Source of the DNA: an uncultured Pelagibacteraceae bacterium
GTDB taxonomy: Bacteria > Pseudomonadota > Alphaproteobacteria > Pelagibacterales > Pelagibacteraceae
Assembly: GCA_902589345.1 (NCBI GenBank)
Contig: CACISU010000001.1
Span: 124,001 to 188,000 of the forward strand
Direction: 5' to 3'
DNA: 64,000 bases
The notes below the pieces were generated by a model. That model saw nothing but the letters and a program-made list of their open reading frames with translations. It searched no databases and was not told the DNA's origin. The stretch's first letter is position 1; every line of letters begins with the position of its first letter. A program made the translations under genes and the position numbers. Positions 38,063-47,048 of the stretch are shown piece after piece.

Positions 38063-38665
38063 TTATTTTTGTATTACAATCAAAATGGCAGTGATCAAAA
38101 GTAAAAATGCAAGAAAATACTCTATTAAAGCTTTTATTCTTTTATTCTTAACAAAATTTCTTATAGCAGAACCGAAAGCAGCCCAAGGGGATATAGATAT
38201 CGGACATATAATAAGAGCAACTATTGCAATGAAAAAAATTGAAATAATTAAATTACCCTCTTTTGGCAAAAAACCTGAAGCAGCCATAGTCGAAATAGTC
38301 CAAGCTTTTGGATTTACAATTTGAAATAATGCAGCTTCATAAAACTTTAAGGGTTTTGAGCCATCTTCTTTGATTTTATTGAAAGATCCGATTATTTTAT
38401 AACCTAAATATAATAAATATATTGCACATAAAATTTTTAATATATTTTGAATTTGTGGGAAAATCTGAAAAATTTTCCCTAAACCAAAGCATACAAGAAT
38501 TAATTGAATAATATGTCCAATTGTTATTCCAGACATATGTGGAATAGTTTTTAAAAAACCAAATTTTAATCCAGAAGCTAAAACCATTGCATTATTCGGT
38601 CCTGGGGTAACATACATTACAAAATAAAAACTAATTAAAGCAAATAAAATATTTAGGTCAATCAT
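38063..38665 (-). CDS. LysE/RhtB family membrane exporter
   Basis: 200-residue inner-membrane protein with about six hydrophobic helices and the N-terminal family motif YVTPGPNNAMVLASGLKFG, characteristic of amino acid exporters of the LysE/RhtB type. The substrate cannot be read from sequence. It overlaps gph by 8 bp and precedes the methylcitrate genes, so co-transcription is probable; a link with propionate or threonine metabolism is only a guess. Confidence 0.85.
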   Translation of the reverse strand: MIDLNILFALISFYFVMYVTPGPNNAMVLASGLKFGFLKTIPHMSGITIGHIIQLILVCFGLGKIFQIFPQIQNILKILCAIYLLYLGYKIIGSFNKIKEDGSKPLKFYEAALFQIVNPKAWTISTMAASGFLPKEGNLIISIFFIAIVALIICPISISPWAAFGSAIRNFVKNKRIKALIEYFLAFLLLITAILIVIQK

Positions 38666-39347
38666 TGATATAATTAGTAATTATACTTTCAATACCTATA
38701 AAATCTTTTATTAAATGATTGTGATATATTTCATCCACACTTTTTTGGGTATAACCATCCTCTAAAAGAATAAACGGAACTCCAGCTGACTTAGCAGCAT
38801 TCGCATCTGTTTCACTATCACCTATCATTATACTTTTATTAATTTCTCCATTTATAATTTCAATTATGCTTGTAATATGTCTTGGATCAGGCTTACAATA
38901 GTCAAAAGTATTACTACCAGCTACGTACTCAAAATAATCATATATTTTAATTTTTTTTAATAAGTCAACTGCTAAATGTTCAGGTTTATTTGTGCACACA
39001 GCCAAGGATATTTTTTTTATTTTACACCAATCTAGAAAATCTTTTACACCTAAAACTAGTTGACTCTCTATTAAAATATTTTCACCATAATAATTAATAA
39101 ATTCCTTTACCATCTTATCAGTGATAGCTTTATCTTTAATTTTACTAAATTCTTTTTTTGCTTGCCCCCATACGGATCTTCCTATTAAAGATTTTGCACC
39201 TTGACCTATCATTTTTCTAATGTCGTCTGTAGACTTAGTTTCGTATCCAAATTTTCTCATTACAAAATTATGAGCGTTCATTAAATCTGGAGCAGTATCT
39301 ACCAATGTTCCATCAAGATCGAAAAGAATTGTTAGTTTTTGACTCAT
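38658..39347 (-). CDS. gph: HAD-family phosphoglycolate phosphatase
   Basis: 229-residue haloacid dehalogenase-type phosphatase. The nucleophile motif is FDLDGTLVDTAPD, motif II is VCTNKP, and motif III/IV is MIGDSETDANAAKSAG. Cap structure and length fit Gph, which removes 2-phosphoglycolate arising from DNA repair or oxygenase activity; related HAD enzymes have overlapping motifs, so the substrate is not certain. It is the first gene of the minus-strand group ending with prpC. Confidence 0.84.
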   Translation of the reverse strand: MSQKLTILFDLDGTLVDTAPDLMNAHNFVMRKFGYETKSTDDIRKMIGQGAKSLIGRSVWGQAKKEFSKIKDKAITDKMVKEFINYYGENILIESQLVLGVKDFLDWCKIKKISLAVCTNKPEHLAVDLLKKIKIYDYFEYVAGSNTFDYCKPDPRHITSIIEIINGEINKSIMIGDSETDANAAKSAGVPFILLEDGYTQKSVDEIYHNHLIKDFIGIESIITNYIND

Positions 39348-39375
39348 TTTTAAAAGTATTAATAAGAAATAATTT

Positions 39376-39397
39376 GTGAATTAAAGATCTTATTCAC
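39376..39397. promoter_or_regulatory. imperfect palindrome in the gph/glmU divergent gap
   Basis: GTGAAT (39376-39381) and ATTCAC (39392-39397) form a 6-bp inverted repeat around the palindrome AAGATCTT (39384-39391). The 72-bp gap separates a minus-strand operon (gph-lysE-prpDBC) from a plus-strand one (glmU domain-glmS), so both promoters must be here. A protein-binding operator is possible; no T-run supports a terminator. Confidence 0.3.
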
Positions 39398-39419
39398 ATA
39401 ACTATAAGTAATTTAATAA

Positions 39420-40031
39420 ATGAAACAAATAAATTTACAAGTTAATTTAAGAAAAAAATTTATTAAACAAGGTGTTAAAATGATAGCACCCGATACTGTA
39501 TATTTTTCAAAAGATACCAAACTTGGCAAAAACGTCATGATTGAGCCTTATGTCGTGTTTGGAAAAAAAGTAAAAATTCAAAATAATGTTAAAATCTTAT
39601 CTTTTACACATTTAGAAAACGTTAGAGTTGAAAGCAATGTAAGCATAGGACCTTTTGCGAGAGTTAGACCAGGAACAGTTTTAAAAAAAGGATCAAAAGT
39701 TGGAAATTTTGTTGAAATTAAGAAAAGTGTTGTTGGCAATAGATCTAAAGTAAATCACTTGTCATATATCGGGGATAGCCACTTAGGAAACGACGTAAAT
39801 ATAGGAGCTGGGACAATAACATGTAATTATGATGGTATTAAAAAAAATAAAACAAAAATTAAAGATAAAGTATTTGTTGGTTCAAACACATCAATTATTG
39901 CGCCAGTTACTATAAATAAAAAAAGTATAATAGGTGCTGGTTCAGTGATAACAAAAAACATATCTAAAAATTCTTTAGCATTATCTAGAGCGCCTCAATT
40001 AGAGATTAAAAACTACAGAAAGAAAAAATAA
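39420..40031 (+). CDS. stand-alone GlmU-type glucosamine-1-phosphate acetyltransferase domain
   Basis: 203-residue left-handed beta-helix protein equal to the C-terminal half of bifunctional GlmU. It has IGPFARVRPGTVL, GNFVEIKKSVVG, HLSYIGDSHLG and INIGAGTITCNYDG-like active-site segments (NIGAGTITCNYDG), then FVGSNTSIIAPVTI. It should acetylate glucosamine-1-phosphate. The N-terminal uridylyltransferase (LAAGxGTRM-type motif) is absent: the protein starts at the interdomain helix, and only 72 bp of noncoding DNA lie upstream. It adjoins glmS, the enzyme two steps earlier in the pathway. Confidence 0.9.
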   Translation: MKQINLQVNLRKKFIKQGVKMIAPDTVYFSKDTKLGKNVMIEPYVVFGKKVKIQNNVKILSFTHLENVRVESNVSIGPFARVRPGTVLKKGSKVGNFVEIKKSVVGNRSKVNHLSYIGDSHLGNDVNIGAGTITCNYDGIKKNKTKIKDKVFVGSNTSIIAPVTINKKSIIGAGSVITKNISKNSLALSRAPQLEIKNYRKKK

Positions 40032-41851
40032 TGTGTGGAATTGTAGGAATAACAAGTAATAAGCAAGTTATATCTCCCATAATCAATTCGTTAAGAAAAC
40101 TTGAATACAGAGGCTACGACTCTGCAGGAATAGCCACTCTAAACCAAGGCTTTATAAATGAAGTTAAGTGTGAAGGAAGAGTTAATGCTTTAGAAAAAAA
40201 TTTATTAAAATCTAAGTTGGAGGGCACAGTAGGTATTGGACATGTTAGATGGGCTACACACGGTGCGCCTAGTACAATTAACGCTCATCCTCACTCTTCT
40301 GAAAAAGTATCTGTAGTTCACAACGGAATTATAGAAAATTCTACAATATTAAAAAAATTTTTAATAAAAAAAGGTCATAAATTTAAATCTCAAACTGACA
40401 CAGAGGTAATTGTTCATTTAATTACTGAGTATTTAAAAAAAAATGATTTAAAAAAAACGATAATTAAAGTTTTAAAAAAACTTCATGGAAGTTTTGCGCT
40501 AGGTATTATATTTAAAGATTATCCAGATATGATTGTTGGTGCAAGAAGAGGGTCACCTTTAGCTGTTGGATATGGGCCAAATGAAAATTATTTAGGATCA
40601 GACTCTTATGCCCTAAAGACAATGACAAATAAAATTTCTTATTTAAATGATGGTGAATTCTGTATTTTAAAAAATAATAGTGTTGAATTTTTTAATGATA
40701 TAGGAAACAAAATTAATAAAAAAATCTTAGAATTATCAGAAAATAACGAAAATTATGACAAAGGAGATTTTAAACATTTTATGGCTAAGGAAATCGAAGA
40801 GCAACCAGTTACTATAAAAAATTGTGTTAAAGAATATGTAGATAAAATTAATAATGATATCAATATTTTTAATTTTCCTTGGAAAGTAAATGAAATTTCA
40901 TCAATAGTATTAATAGGATGTGGTACGGCTTTTCATTCATGTTTAATGGCCAAATACTGGTTTGAAAATTTTACTACTCTAGATGTTTCTGTGGATATAG
41001 CCTCTGAATTTAGATATCGAAAAAATAAGTTTAAAAAAGATGCATTATATGTGTTCGTTTCACAATCTGGTGAAACTGCTGATACATATGCATCTTTAGA
41101 CTTATGCAATAAAAATAAAATGAAAACTTGCAGTATAGTTAATGTTGTAGAAAGCTCTATAGCAAGAGATTCTAAATTTGTCCTACCAATTCATTGTGGG
41201 CCAGAAATTGGTGTAGCTTCCACAAAGGCCTTTTTGGGACAAATGTTAGTTTTATATATTTTGTCTTTAAAAATTTCTTTTATGCGAAAAGATATTGATA
41301 AGGAAACATATGTTAATAAGATTAAATCACTATTTACACTTTCAGATTTAATTAAAAAAACTTTAGAAACTGATAGTAAAACTCAATTAGTTTGTAATTC
41401 ATTTGTTGATATTAAAGGGTCTATGTTTTTAGGCAGAGGCTACTCTTACCCTATAGCGCTTGAGGGTGCTTTGAAATTAAAAGAATTATCTTACGTTCAC
41501 GCTGAAGGATATCCAGCTGGTGAAATGAAACATGGACCATTAGCTCTTATAGAAGAGGGAATGCCTGTTGTAGTAATAGCTCCCAGAGATGAGTACTACA
41601 CAAAAACAATTTCAAATATGCAAGAGGTTATTGCAAGAGGAGCAAAAGTTTTATTAATTACGAATAAAAGTAAGGACGAAATTTATTCAGAAAATATTTG
41701 GGAGTATATAGAAGTAGAAAATACCACAGATGATCTACTACCATTTTTGATTACAATACCGCTGCAAAAGTTAGCTTATTATTCTGCTCTTAAAAAGGGT
41801 TACGATATAGATAAACCACGTAATTTAGCGAAATCAGTCACAGTTGAATAA
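40031..41851 (+). CDS. glmS: glutamine-fructose-6-phosphate aminotransferase
   Basis: Makes glucosamine-6-phosphate, first step to UDP-GlcNAc. The 606 residues begin MCGIVGI with the catalytic Cys2 after Met removal, continue with the class II amidotransferase domain (GHVRWATHGAPS, NAHPH, HNGIIEN), and end with two SIS domains (SQSGETADT, ASTKAFLGQ, GEMKHGPLALI). It shares one base with the upstream acetyltransferase gene. No glmS ribozyme-like leader is possible since there is no intergenic space. Confidence 0.97.
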   Translation: MCGIVGITSNKQVISPIINSLRKLEYRGYDSAGIATLNQGFINEVKCEGRVNALEKNLLKSKLEGTVGIGHVRWATHGAPSTINAHPHSSEKVSVVHNGIIENSTILKKFLIKKGHKFKSQTDTEVIVHLITEYLKKNDLKKTIIKVLKKLHGSFALGIIFKDYPDMIVGARRGSPLAVGYGPNENYLGSDSYALKTMTNKISYLNDGEFCILKNNSVEFFNDIGNKINKKILELSENNENYDKGDFKHFMAKEIEEQPVTIKNCVKEYVDKINNDINIFNFPWKVNEISSIVLIGCGTAFHSCLMAKYWFENFTTLDVSVDIASEFRYRKNKFKKDALYVFVSQSGETADTYASLDLCNKNKMKTCSIVNVVESSIARDSKFVLPIHCGPEIGVASTKAFLGQMLVLYILSLKISFMRKDIDKETYVNKIKSLFTLSDLIKKTLETDSKTQLVCNSFVDIKGSMFLGRGYSYPIALEGALKLKELSYVHAEGYPAGEMKHGPLALIEEGMPVVVIAPRDEYYTKTISNMQEVIARGAKVLLITNKSKDEIYSENIWEYIEVENTTDDLLPFLITIPLQKLAYYSALKKGYDIDKPRNLAKSVTVE

Positions 41852-41871
41852 TTTTTAAACCCTGCTAAAAC
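41844..41871 (+). promoter_or_regulatory. candidate promoter before class II DAHP synthase
   Basis: TTGAAT (41844-41849), inside the end of glmS, and TAAAAC (41866-41871) preceded by TGC form a -35/-10 pair with a 16-base spacer and an extended-type TGn. An AAGG Shine-Dalgarno-like stretch follows at 41877-41880 before the ATG at 41888. Plausible but unproven in AT-rich DNA. Confidence 0.35.
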
Positions 41872-41887
41872 ACTCTAAGGTTGAATT

Positions 41888-43267
41888 ATGAAAAAATGGA
41901 AAACAAATAGTTGGAGAAATTACCCAGTTAAGCACATTCCAAAATATGAGGATGAAAAACATCTTAACATGGTCCTTAATAAAATAAAAAGTTTTCCGCC
42001 ATTAGTATTTGCTGGTGAGACCAGACATTTAAAACAGCAGTTGGCTGAAGTTGTCGATGGAAAAGCTTTTTTATTACAAGGAGGAGATTGCGCTGAAAGT
42101 TTTGCAGAGTTTAATCCTGATAATATAAGAGATTACTTTAAACTAATGTTGCAAATGTCATTAGTCTTAACTTATTCAGCATCACTACCAGTTGTTAAAC
42201 TTGGGAGAATTGCTGGACAATTCTCTAAACCGAGAAGTGCCCCTACAGAGAAACAAGGTGATAAAGAACTTCCAAGTTACTTAGGAGATAATATTAATGG
42301 TATCGATTTTACTGAAAAAGCAAGAAAACCGGATCCAAAAAGATTATTTAAAGCTTACTCTCAATCTGCATCTACACTAAATTTAATAAGAGCATTTTGT
42401 CATGGAGGATTTGCAGATTTAAAAAAAGTTCACCTTTGGAATTTAGGCTACATTAAAAAAAGTCCTTTAAGTAAAAAATTTAAGGAATTAGAGGATAAAA
42501 TTGCTGATGCTTTAGCATTTATGGATGCTTGTGGAATAAATTCAGATTTTAATAGAAGATTGAAAACAGTAAACATGTGGACATCACATGAAGCTTTATT
42601 ATTACCATTTGAAGAAAGTATGACAAGGGTAGATTCCACAACAGGCGAATATCACGATACGTCGGCACACTTTGTTTGGATAGGTGACAGAACAAGACAA
42701 ATAGATGGTGGACATGTAGAATTTTGCAGAGGTATAGAAAATCCAATTGGAATTAAATGTGGCCCAACATCAAAACCTGAAGAGATTGTTAAAATTTGTA
42801 ATGTTATAAATCCAAAAAATGAAAAAGGAAAAATAACCTTAATTTCAAGATTTGGACATGACAATGTTGGGAAATTTTTACCAAAACTAATTAGATCCAT
42901 CAAAAAAGAAGGATTAAATGTTATTTGGTCTTGTGACCCAATGCATGGAAATACAATTAAATCTACTACTGGCTTTAAAACTAGACCTTTTAACAATGTC
43001 TTAAAAGAAGTTAAGAGTGTTTTTGCAGTTCATCAAAGTGAGGGTTCTTATGCCGGAGGCTTACATATTGAGATGACAGGACAAAATGTTACAGAATGCA
43101 CTGGTGGTACTCAAAAAATATCAGATAAAGACTTATCAAGCAGATATAGAACTCATTGTGATCCAAGACTAAATGCCAACCAGGCTCTAGAATTAGCCTT
43201 CTTAATTTCTGACGAAATTAAGAAGAATTCTATATATGCAAGAAGCGGCATTAGAGCGGCATCTTAA
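41888..43267 (+). CDS. 3-deoxy-7-phosphoheptulonate synthase, class II
   Basis: DAHP synthase of the plant/Mycobacterium-like class II type, first step of the shikimate pathway, 459 residues. Characteristic segments are LQGGDCAESFAEF, VVKLGRIAGQFSKPRS, HVEFCRGIENPIGIKCGP, SRFGHDNV and WSCDPMHGNT. It supplies chorismate to the trpE route also in this window. A 38-bp gap with the palindrome TAAACGTTTA across the stop codon precedes nadE. Confidence 0.95.
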   Translation: MKKWKTNSWRNYPVKHIPKYEDEKHLNMVLNKIKSFPPLVFAGETRHLKQQLAEVVDGKAFLLQGGDCAESFAEFNPDNIRDYFKLMLQMSLVLTYSASLPVVKLGRIAGQFSKPRSAPTEKQGDKELPSYLGDNINGIDFTEKARKPDPKRLFKAYSQSASTLNLIRAFCHGGFADLKKVHLWNLGYIKKSPLSKKFKELEDKIADALAFMDACGINSDFNRRLKTVNMWTSHEALLLPFEESMTRVDSTTGEYHDTSAHFVWIGDRTRQIDGGHVEFCRGIENPIGIKCGPTSKPEEIVKICNVINPKNEKGKITLISRFGHDNVGKFLPKLIRSIKKEGLNVIWSCDPMHGNTIKSTTGFKTRPFNNVLKEVKSVFAVHQSEGSYAGGLHIEMTGQNVTECTGGTQKISDKDLSSRYRTHCDPRLNANQALELAFLISDEIKKNSIYARSGIRAAS

Positions 43268-43305
43268 ACGTTTATAAAATAAATCCTTTAACGTATATTT
43301 GAATT

Positions 43306-44043
43306 ATGGAAGTTAGTAAAAAAGTTGAATTTATCAAAGATTGGATATTGAATTATGTTAATTCGATGCCCTCAAAAGCTGAATCCTTAGTTATTGGTAT
43401 ATCGGGAGGTATAGACTCATCAGTTACAAGTACTTTGTGTGCCATGACTGGATTAAAAACTATTGCCTTAACTATGCCAATTAAACAAAAGAAAGATCAG
43501 AATGATCTAAGTTTATTACATAAAAAATGGCTAACGGACAATTTTAAAAATGTAGAAACTCATTTATTAGAACTCGATAACGTGTTTAAAAATTTTGAAA
43601 ATACATTGTCAAATTTTAAAAATGAACATGGAATGGCAAATTCAAGAGCAAGACTTAGAATGACAACACTTTATCAAGTTGCAGCAGCAAACAAAGGTAT
43701 TGTAGTCGGAACAGGTAATAAAGTTGAGGATTTTGGTGTAGGGTTTTATACAAAGTATGGCGATGGAGGAGTTGACATATCACCAATTGCTGATTGTTCT
43801 AAAACAGAGGTATGGGAAATTGGCAAGGAATTAAAAATATCGAATGAAATTATAAATGCAAAACCTACAGATGGACTATGGGACGATGGTCGAACTGATG
43901 AAGGCCAACTAGGATTAAAATACGAAGAATTAGAAGATGCAATGAATAATCCAGACTCACCAAATTACGAAAAATACATAAAAATAAGAAAATTAAATCT
44001 TCATAAAATGGAATCCATTCCAGTTTGCAAGATTCCTAAGTAA
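43306..44043 (+). CDS. nadE: NAD synthetase, ammonia-dependent form
   Basis: Amidates nicotinic acid adenine dinucleotide to NAD. The 245 residues are a single PP-loop ATP pyrophosphatase domain: GISGGIDSSVTS, SRARLRMTTLYQVA, GTGNKVEDFGVGFYTKYGDGG (read as adjacent short motifs) and PTDGLWDDGRTDE. The N-terminal glutaminase (CN-hydrolase) domain of the larger form is absent, so free ammonia or a separate amidotransferase must serve. A TATATT box at 43294-43299 ends only 6 bases before the ATG. Confidence 0.94.
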   Translation: MEVSKKVEFIKDWILNYVNSMPSKAESLVIGISGGIDSSVTSTLCAMTGLKTIALTMPIKQKKDQNDLSLLHKKWLTDNFKNVETHLLELDNVFKNFENTLSNFKNEHGMANSRARLRMTTLYQVAAANKGIVVGTGNKVEDFGVGFYTKYGDGGVDISPIADCSKTEVWEIGKELKISNEIINAKPTDGLWDDGRTDEGQLGLKYEELEDAMNNPDSPNYEKYIKIRKLNLHKMESIPVCKIPK

Positions 44044-44088
44044 TCTAAAAGATTCACAAACACTAAATTAAAGTATATTTCTAGAATA

Positions 44089-45450
44089 ATGAACAAAGAT
44101 ATTTTTTTAACAAATAGCCTTGGCAACAAGAAAGATAAATTTATACCAATAGATCCCAAAAAAATTGGCATGTATGTTTGTGGACCAACTGTTTATGACA
44201 ATCCACATATAGGTAATGCTAGACCTTTAGTTATTTTTGATATTTTGTTTAAGGTTCTAAAATGTAAATACGGAAAAAATTCAGTTACGTATGTAAGAAA
44301 TATTACTGATATCGATGACAAGATAATAATTTCATCAAAAGAAAAGAAAATTTCAATAGATGATTTAACAAATGAAATTACAAATATTTTTCATAAGGAT
44401 TGTGAATATTTAAATTGTGAAAATCCAACGCATGAACCTAAAGCAACTGAGAATATTGATCTTATGATCGAAATGATTAACAAACTTATTGAAAATAAAT
44501 TTGCTTACGAAAAAAATAATCATATTTATTTTGAAGTAAGTAAATTTAAAGATTATGGAAAACTATCTAATAAAAAACTAGATGATTTAATTGCTGGCGC
44601 CAGAGTTGAGATTTCAAAAAATAAAAAAAATCCTGCTGATTTTGTATTATGGAAACCGTCTGAAGAAAATGAACCTTCTTGGGAGTCTCCATGGGGCAAA
44701 GGAAGACCAGGATGGCATTTAGAATGCTCTGTAATGTCTAAAAAATTCTTAGGTGATAAATTTGATATTCATGGAGGTGGTAGAGATTTAATATTTCCAC
44801 ATCATGAAAACGAAATTGCGCAATCACGATGTGCAAATGAAAATGAAGTTTTTGCAAATTACTGGGTTCACAATGGATTTATAACAATCTCGAGTGAAAA
44901 AATGTCAAAGTCACAAGGCAACATTCTAAAGATCGATAGTTTAAGAAATAAGGTAAATGGACAAGTGTTAAGATTAGCTTTAGTTAGCACTCATTATAAA
45001 CAACCTTTAGATTGGAACGACAAACTCTTATCAGAATGTGAAAAAACAATTAACAAATGGTATGAAAGTTATACAGATATCGAAAAACAATCTCTAATTC
45101 CAGATGAATATCTTGCTCCTTTGTATGATGATTTAAACACCCCTGGATATATTGCAAATCTTCATAAGTTGTTTGAAAAATCTCAAAAGGGTAATTTAAA
45201 AGACAAGGAAATATTTGTATCTGCTTGCAATTTTATAGGTCTTTTAAGTGAAAATAAAAATGATTGGCATAATTTTAAACAAAGTTTATCAAAAATTACT
45301 GAAGATGAAATTAAACAAAAAATAAATGAGAGAAACTTGGCTAGAAAAAATAAGGATTATAAAGAAGCAGATAAAATCAGAAATGAGCTATTAGACAAAG
45401 GAGTTTTAATTGAAGATAAAGATGATACAACGATTTGGAAATTTAAATGA
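44089..45450 (+). CDS. cysS: cysteinyl-tRNA synthetase
   Basis: Class I synthetase for tRNA-Cys, 453 residues. The start MYVCGPTVYDNPHIGNARP holds a zinc cysteine and the HIGH-type motif; KMSKSQGN is the second signature; HGGGRDLIFPHHENEIAQS supplies further zinc ligands. The C-terminal helical domain ends at WKFK. It overlaps cimA by four bases. A TATATT at 44074-44079 and TTCACA at 44053-44058 upstream may be its promoter, though the spacer is only 15 bases. Confidence 0.96.
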   Translation: MNKDIFLTNSLGNKKDKFIPIDPKKIGMYVCGPTVYDNPHIGNARPLVIFDILFKVLKCKYGKNSVTYVRNITDIDDKIIISSKEKKISIDDLTNEITNIFHKDCEYLNCENPTHEPKATENIDLMIEMINKLIENKFAYEKNNHIYFEVSKFKDYGKLSNKKLDDLIAGARVEISKNKKNPADFVLWKPSEENEPSWESPWGKGRPGWHLECSVMSKKFLGDKFDIHGGGRDLIFPHHENEIAQSRCANENEVFANYWVHNGFITISSEKMSKSQGNILKIDSLRNKVNGQVLRLALVSTHYKQPLDWNDKLLSECEKTINKWYESYTDIEKQSLIPDEYLAPLYDDLNTPGYIANLHKLFEKSQKGNLKDKEIFVSACNFIGLLSENKNDWHNFKQSLSKITEDEIKQKINERNLARKNKDYKEADKIRNELLDKGVLIEDKDDTTIWKFK

Positions 45451-47048
45451 GTAAAGAAAGAATACATATTTTTGATACGACTCTTAGAGATGGCGCTCAA
45501 ACGCAAGGTGTTGATTTTTCAATAGATGATAAACTGAAAATCGCAAATGCATTAGATGAGTTAGGAGTTGATTATATAGAAGGTGGATGGCCAGGAGCTA
45601 ATCCTACAGACACTGAATTTTTTCAAAAGAAGTTAAAATTAAAAAACTCAGTGTTAACTGCTTTTGGTATGACTAAAAGATCAGGAAGAAGCGCAGATAA
45701 TGATCCCGGGCTTTCTTCAATCCTCAACAGTAATACAGCGGCGGTATGTTTAGTTGGTAAGTCATGGGATTTTCATGTTGATGTAGCATTAGAAATATCT
45801 AATGAAGAAAACTTAGATAATATTGCTGAAAGTGCAAAATTATTTGTTAAAGAAAAAAGAGAGTTCATGTTTGATGCAGAACATTTTTTTGATGGCTTCA
45901 AAAATAATAAAGAATATGCACTTTCTTGCATCAAATCAGCATATGACAACGGTGCACGATGGATTGTGCTTTGTGATACAAATGGAGGTACTTTACCAAA
46001 TGAAGTATCAGAAATTGTAGGTGAAGTAAGTAAAGTCATTCCAGGAAAAAATTTAGGTATTCATGCACATAATGATACTGGAAATGCAGTTGCAAATTCT
46101 TTAGCAGCAATACATTCAGGGGCAAGACAGATCCAGGGAACAATAAATGGATTAGGGGAGCGATGCGGTAATGCTAACTTAATGTCTGTAATTCCCACAT
46201 TATTTTTAAAGGAAAATTTTTCCAACAAGTATGAAATTAAAATTAAAAAAGAAAGTATCAGCAAGTTAACTCAATGCTCAAGACTTCTTGATGAAATATT
46301 GAATAGAAAACCAAATCAACATTTACCTTATGTTGGAGCGGCAGCATTTTCTCACAAAGGTGGCTTACATGTGTCAGCAGTTCAAAAGGATCCTAAAACG
46401 TATGAGCATATAAATCCCGAATCTGTTGGAAATGTTAGAAATATTGTTGTTTCAGATCAATCTGGTAAATCAAATATTGTTTCTAGACTAAATTCTATAG
46501 GAATTAAATTTGAAGAAAACGATCCAAAAATTAAAAAATTATTAGAAGAAGTTAAGGACAGAGAATTTATAGGTTATAGCTATGATGGAGCAGATGCCTC
46601 ATTTGAATTGTTAGCTAGAAGAATTATGGGGGAAATTCCAAGATATATTTTAATCAAAGAGTATGATGTAACTGTTAAAAAAGATGGATCTGGAAATATT
46701 GTTTCATCTGCAAAAGCGCAGCTAGAAGTTGATAAGAAATTAATTCTATGCGAAGGAGAAGGTAACGGACCTGTTCACGCGCTAGATAATGCAATAAGAA
46801 ATAATGTAGACAAGTTAGCAAAATATTCAGATTATTTAAAAGACTTAAGACTAGTAGATTATAAAGTAAGAATATTAAATACAGGTACTGAAGCTGTAAC
46901 AAGAGTTTCAATCGAAAGCACAGATTCGAAAGGAAAAAATTGGTTTACGATTGGTGTTTCCGAAAACATAATTGAAGCATCATTTAAAGCATTGGTGGAT
47001 AGTTTGGATTACAAATTATTTAAAGATAAAGCCCCTGCTAGCATTTAA
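45447..47048 (+). CDS. cimA: (R)-citramalate synthase
   Basis: Condenses acetyl-CoA with pyruvate to citramalate, giving 2-oxobutanoate for isoleucine without threonine. The 533 residues comprise an HMGL-like TIM barrel (FDTTLRDGAQTQGVDFS, GGWPGANP, HAHNDTGNAVANS, GTINGLGERCGNANL) and a C-terminal LeuA-type regulatory domain (VDYKVRIL to the end). The GWPGANP and NGLGERCGN variants separate it from LeuA. It overlaps cysS by four bases and shares one base with trmJ. Confidence 0.92.
   Translation: MSKERIHIFDTTLRDGAQTQGVDFSIDDKLKIANALDELGVDYIEGGWPGANPTDTEFFQKKLKLKNSVLTAFGMTKRSGRSADNDPGLSSILNSNTAAVCLVGKSWDFHVDVALEISNEENLDNIAESAKLFVKEKREFMFDAEHFFDGFKNNKEYALSCIKSAYDNGARWIVLCDTNGGTLPNEVSEIVGEVSKVIPGKNLGIHAHNDTGNAVANSLAAIHSGARQIQGTINGLGERCGNANLMSVIPTLFLKENFSNKYEIKIKKESISKLTQCSRLLDEILNRKPNQHLPYVGAAAFSHKGGLHVSAVQKDPKTYEHINPESVGNVRNIVVSDQSGKSNIVSRLNSIGIKFEENDPKIKKLLEEVKDREFIGYSYDGADASFELLARRIMGEIPRYILIKEYDVTVKKDGSGNIVSSAKAQLEVDKKLILCEGEGNGPVHALDNAIRNNVDKLAKYSDYLKDLRLVDYKVRILNTGTEAVTRVSIESTDSKGKNWFTIGVSENIIEASFKALVDSLDYKLFKDKAPASI

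Noticed and set aside
42549-42996. Overlapping minus-strand ORFs within the class II DAHP synthase gene
   Set aside because: Two different frames are open at once opposite a conserved gene, which indicates shadow reading frames.
43265-43274. Perfect palindrome TAAACGTTTA across the DAHP synthase stop codon
   Set aside because: Ten bases of mostly A/T are expected by chance at this composition, and no second copy or known operator was recognised.
46675-46911. Leucine-rich minus-strand ORF inside cimA resembling a membrane peptide
   Set aside because: Antisense of the conserved regulatory domain of cimA; hydrophobicity is a by-product of AT-rich codons on the opposite strand.
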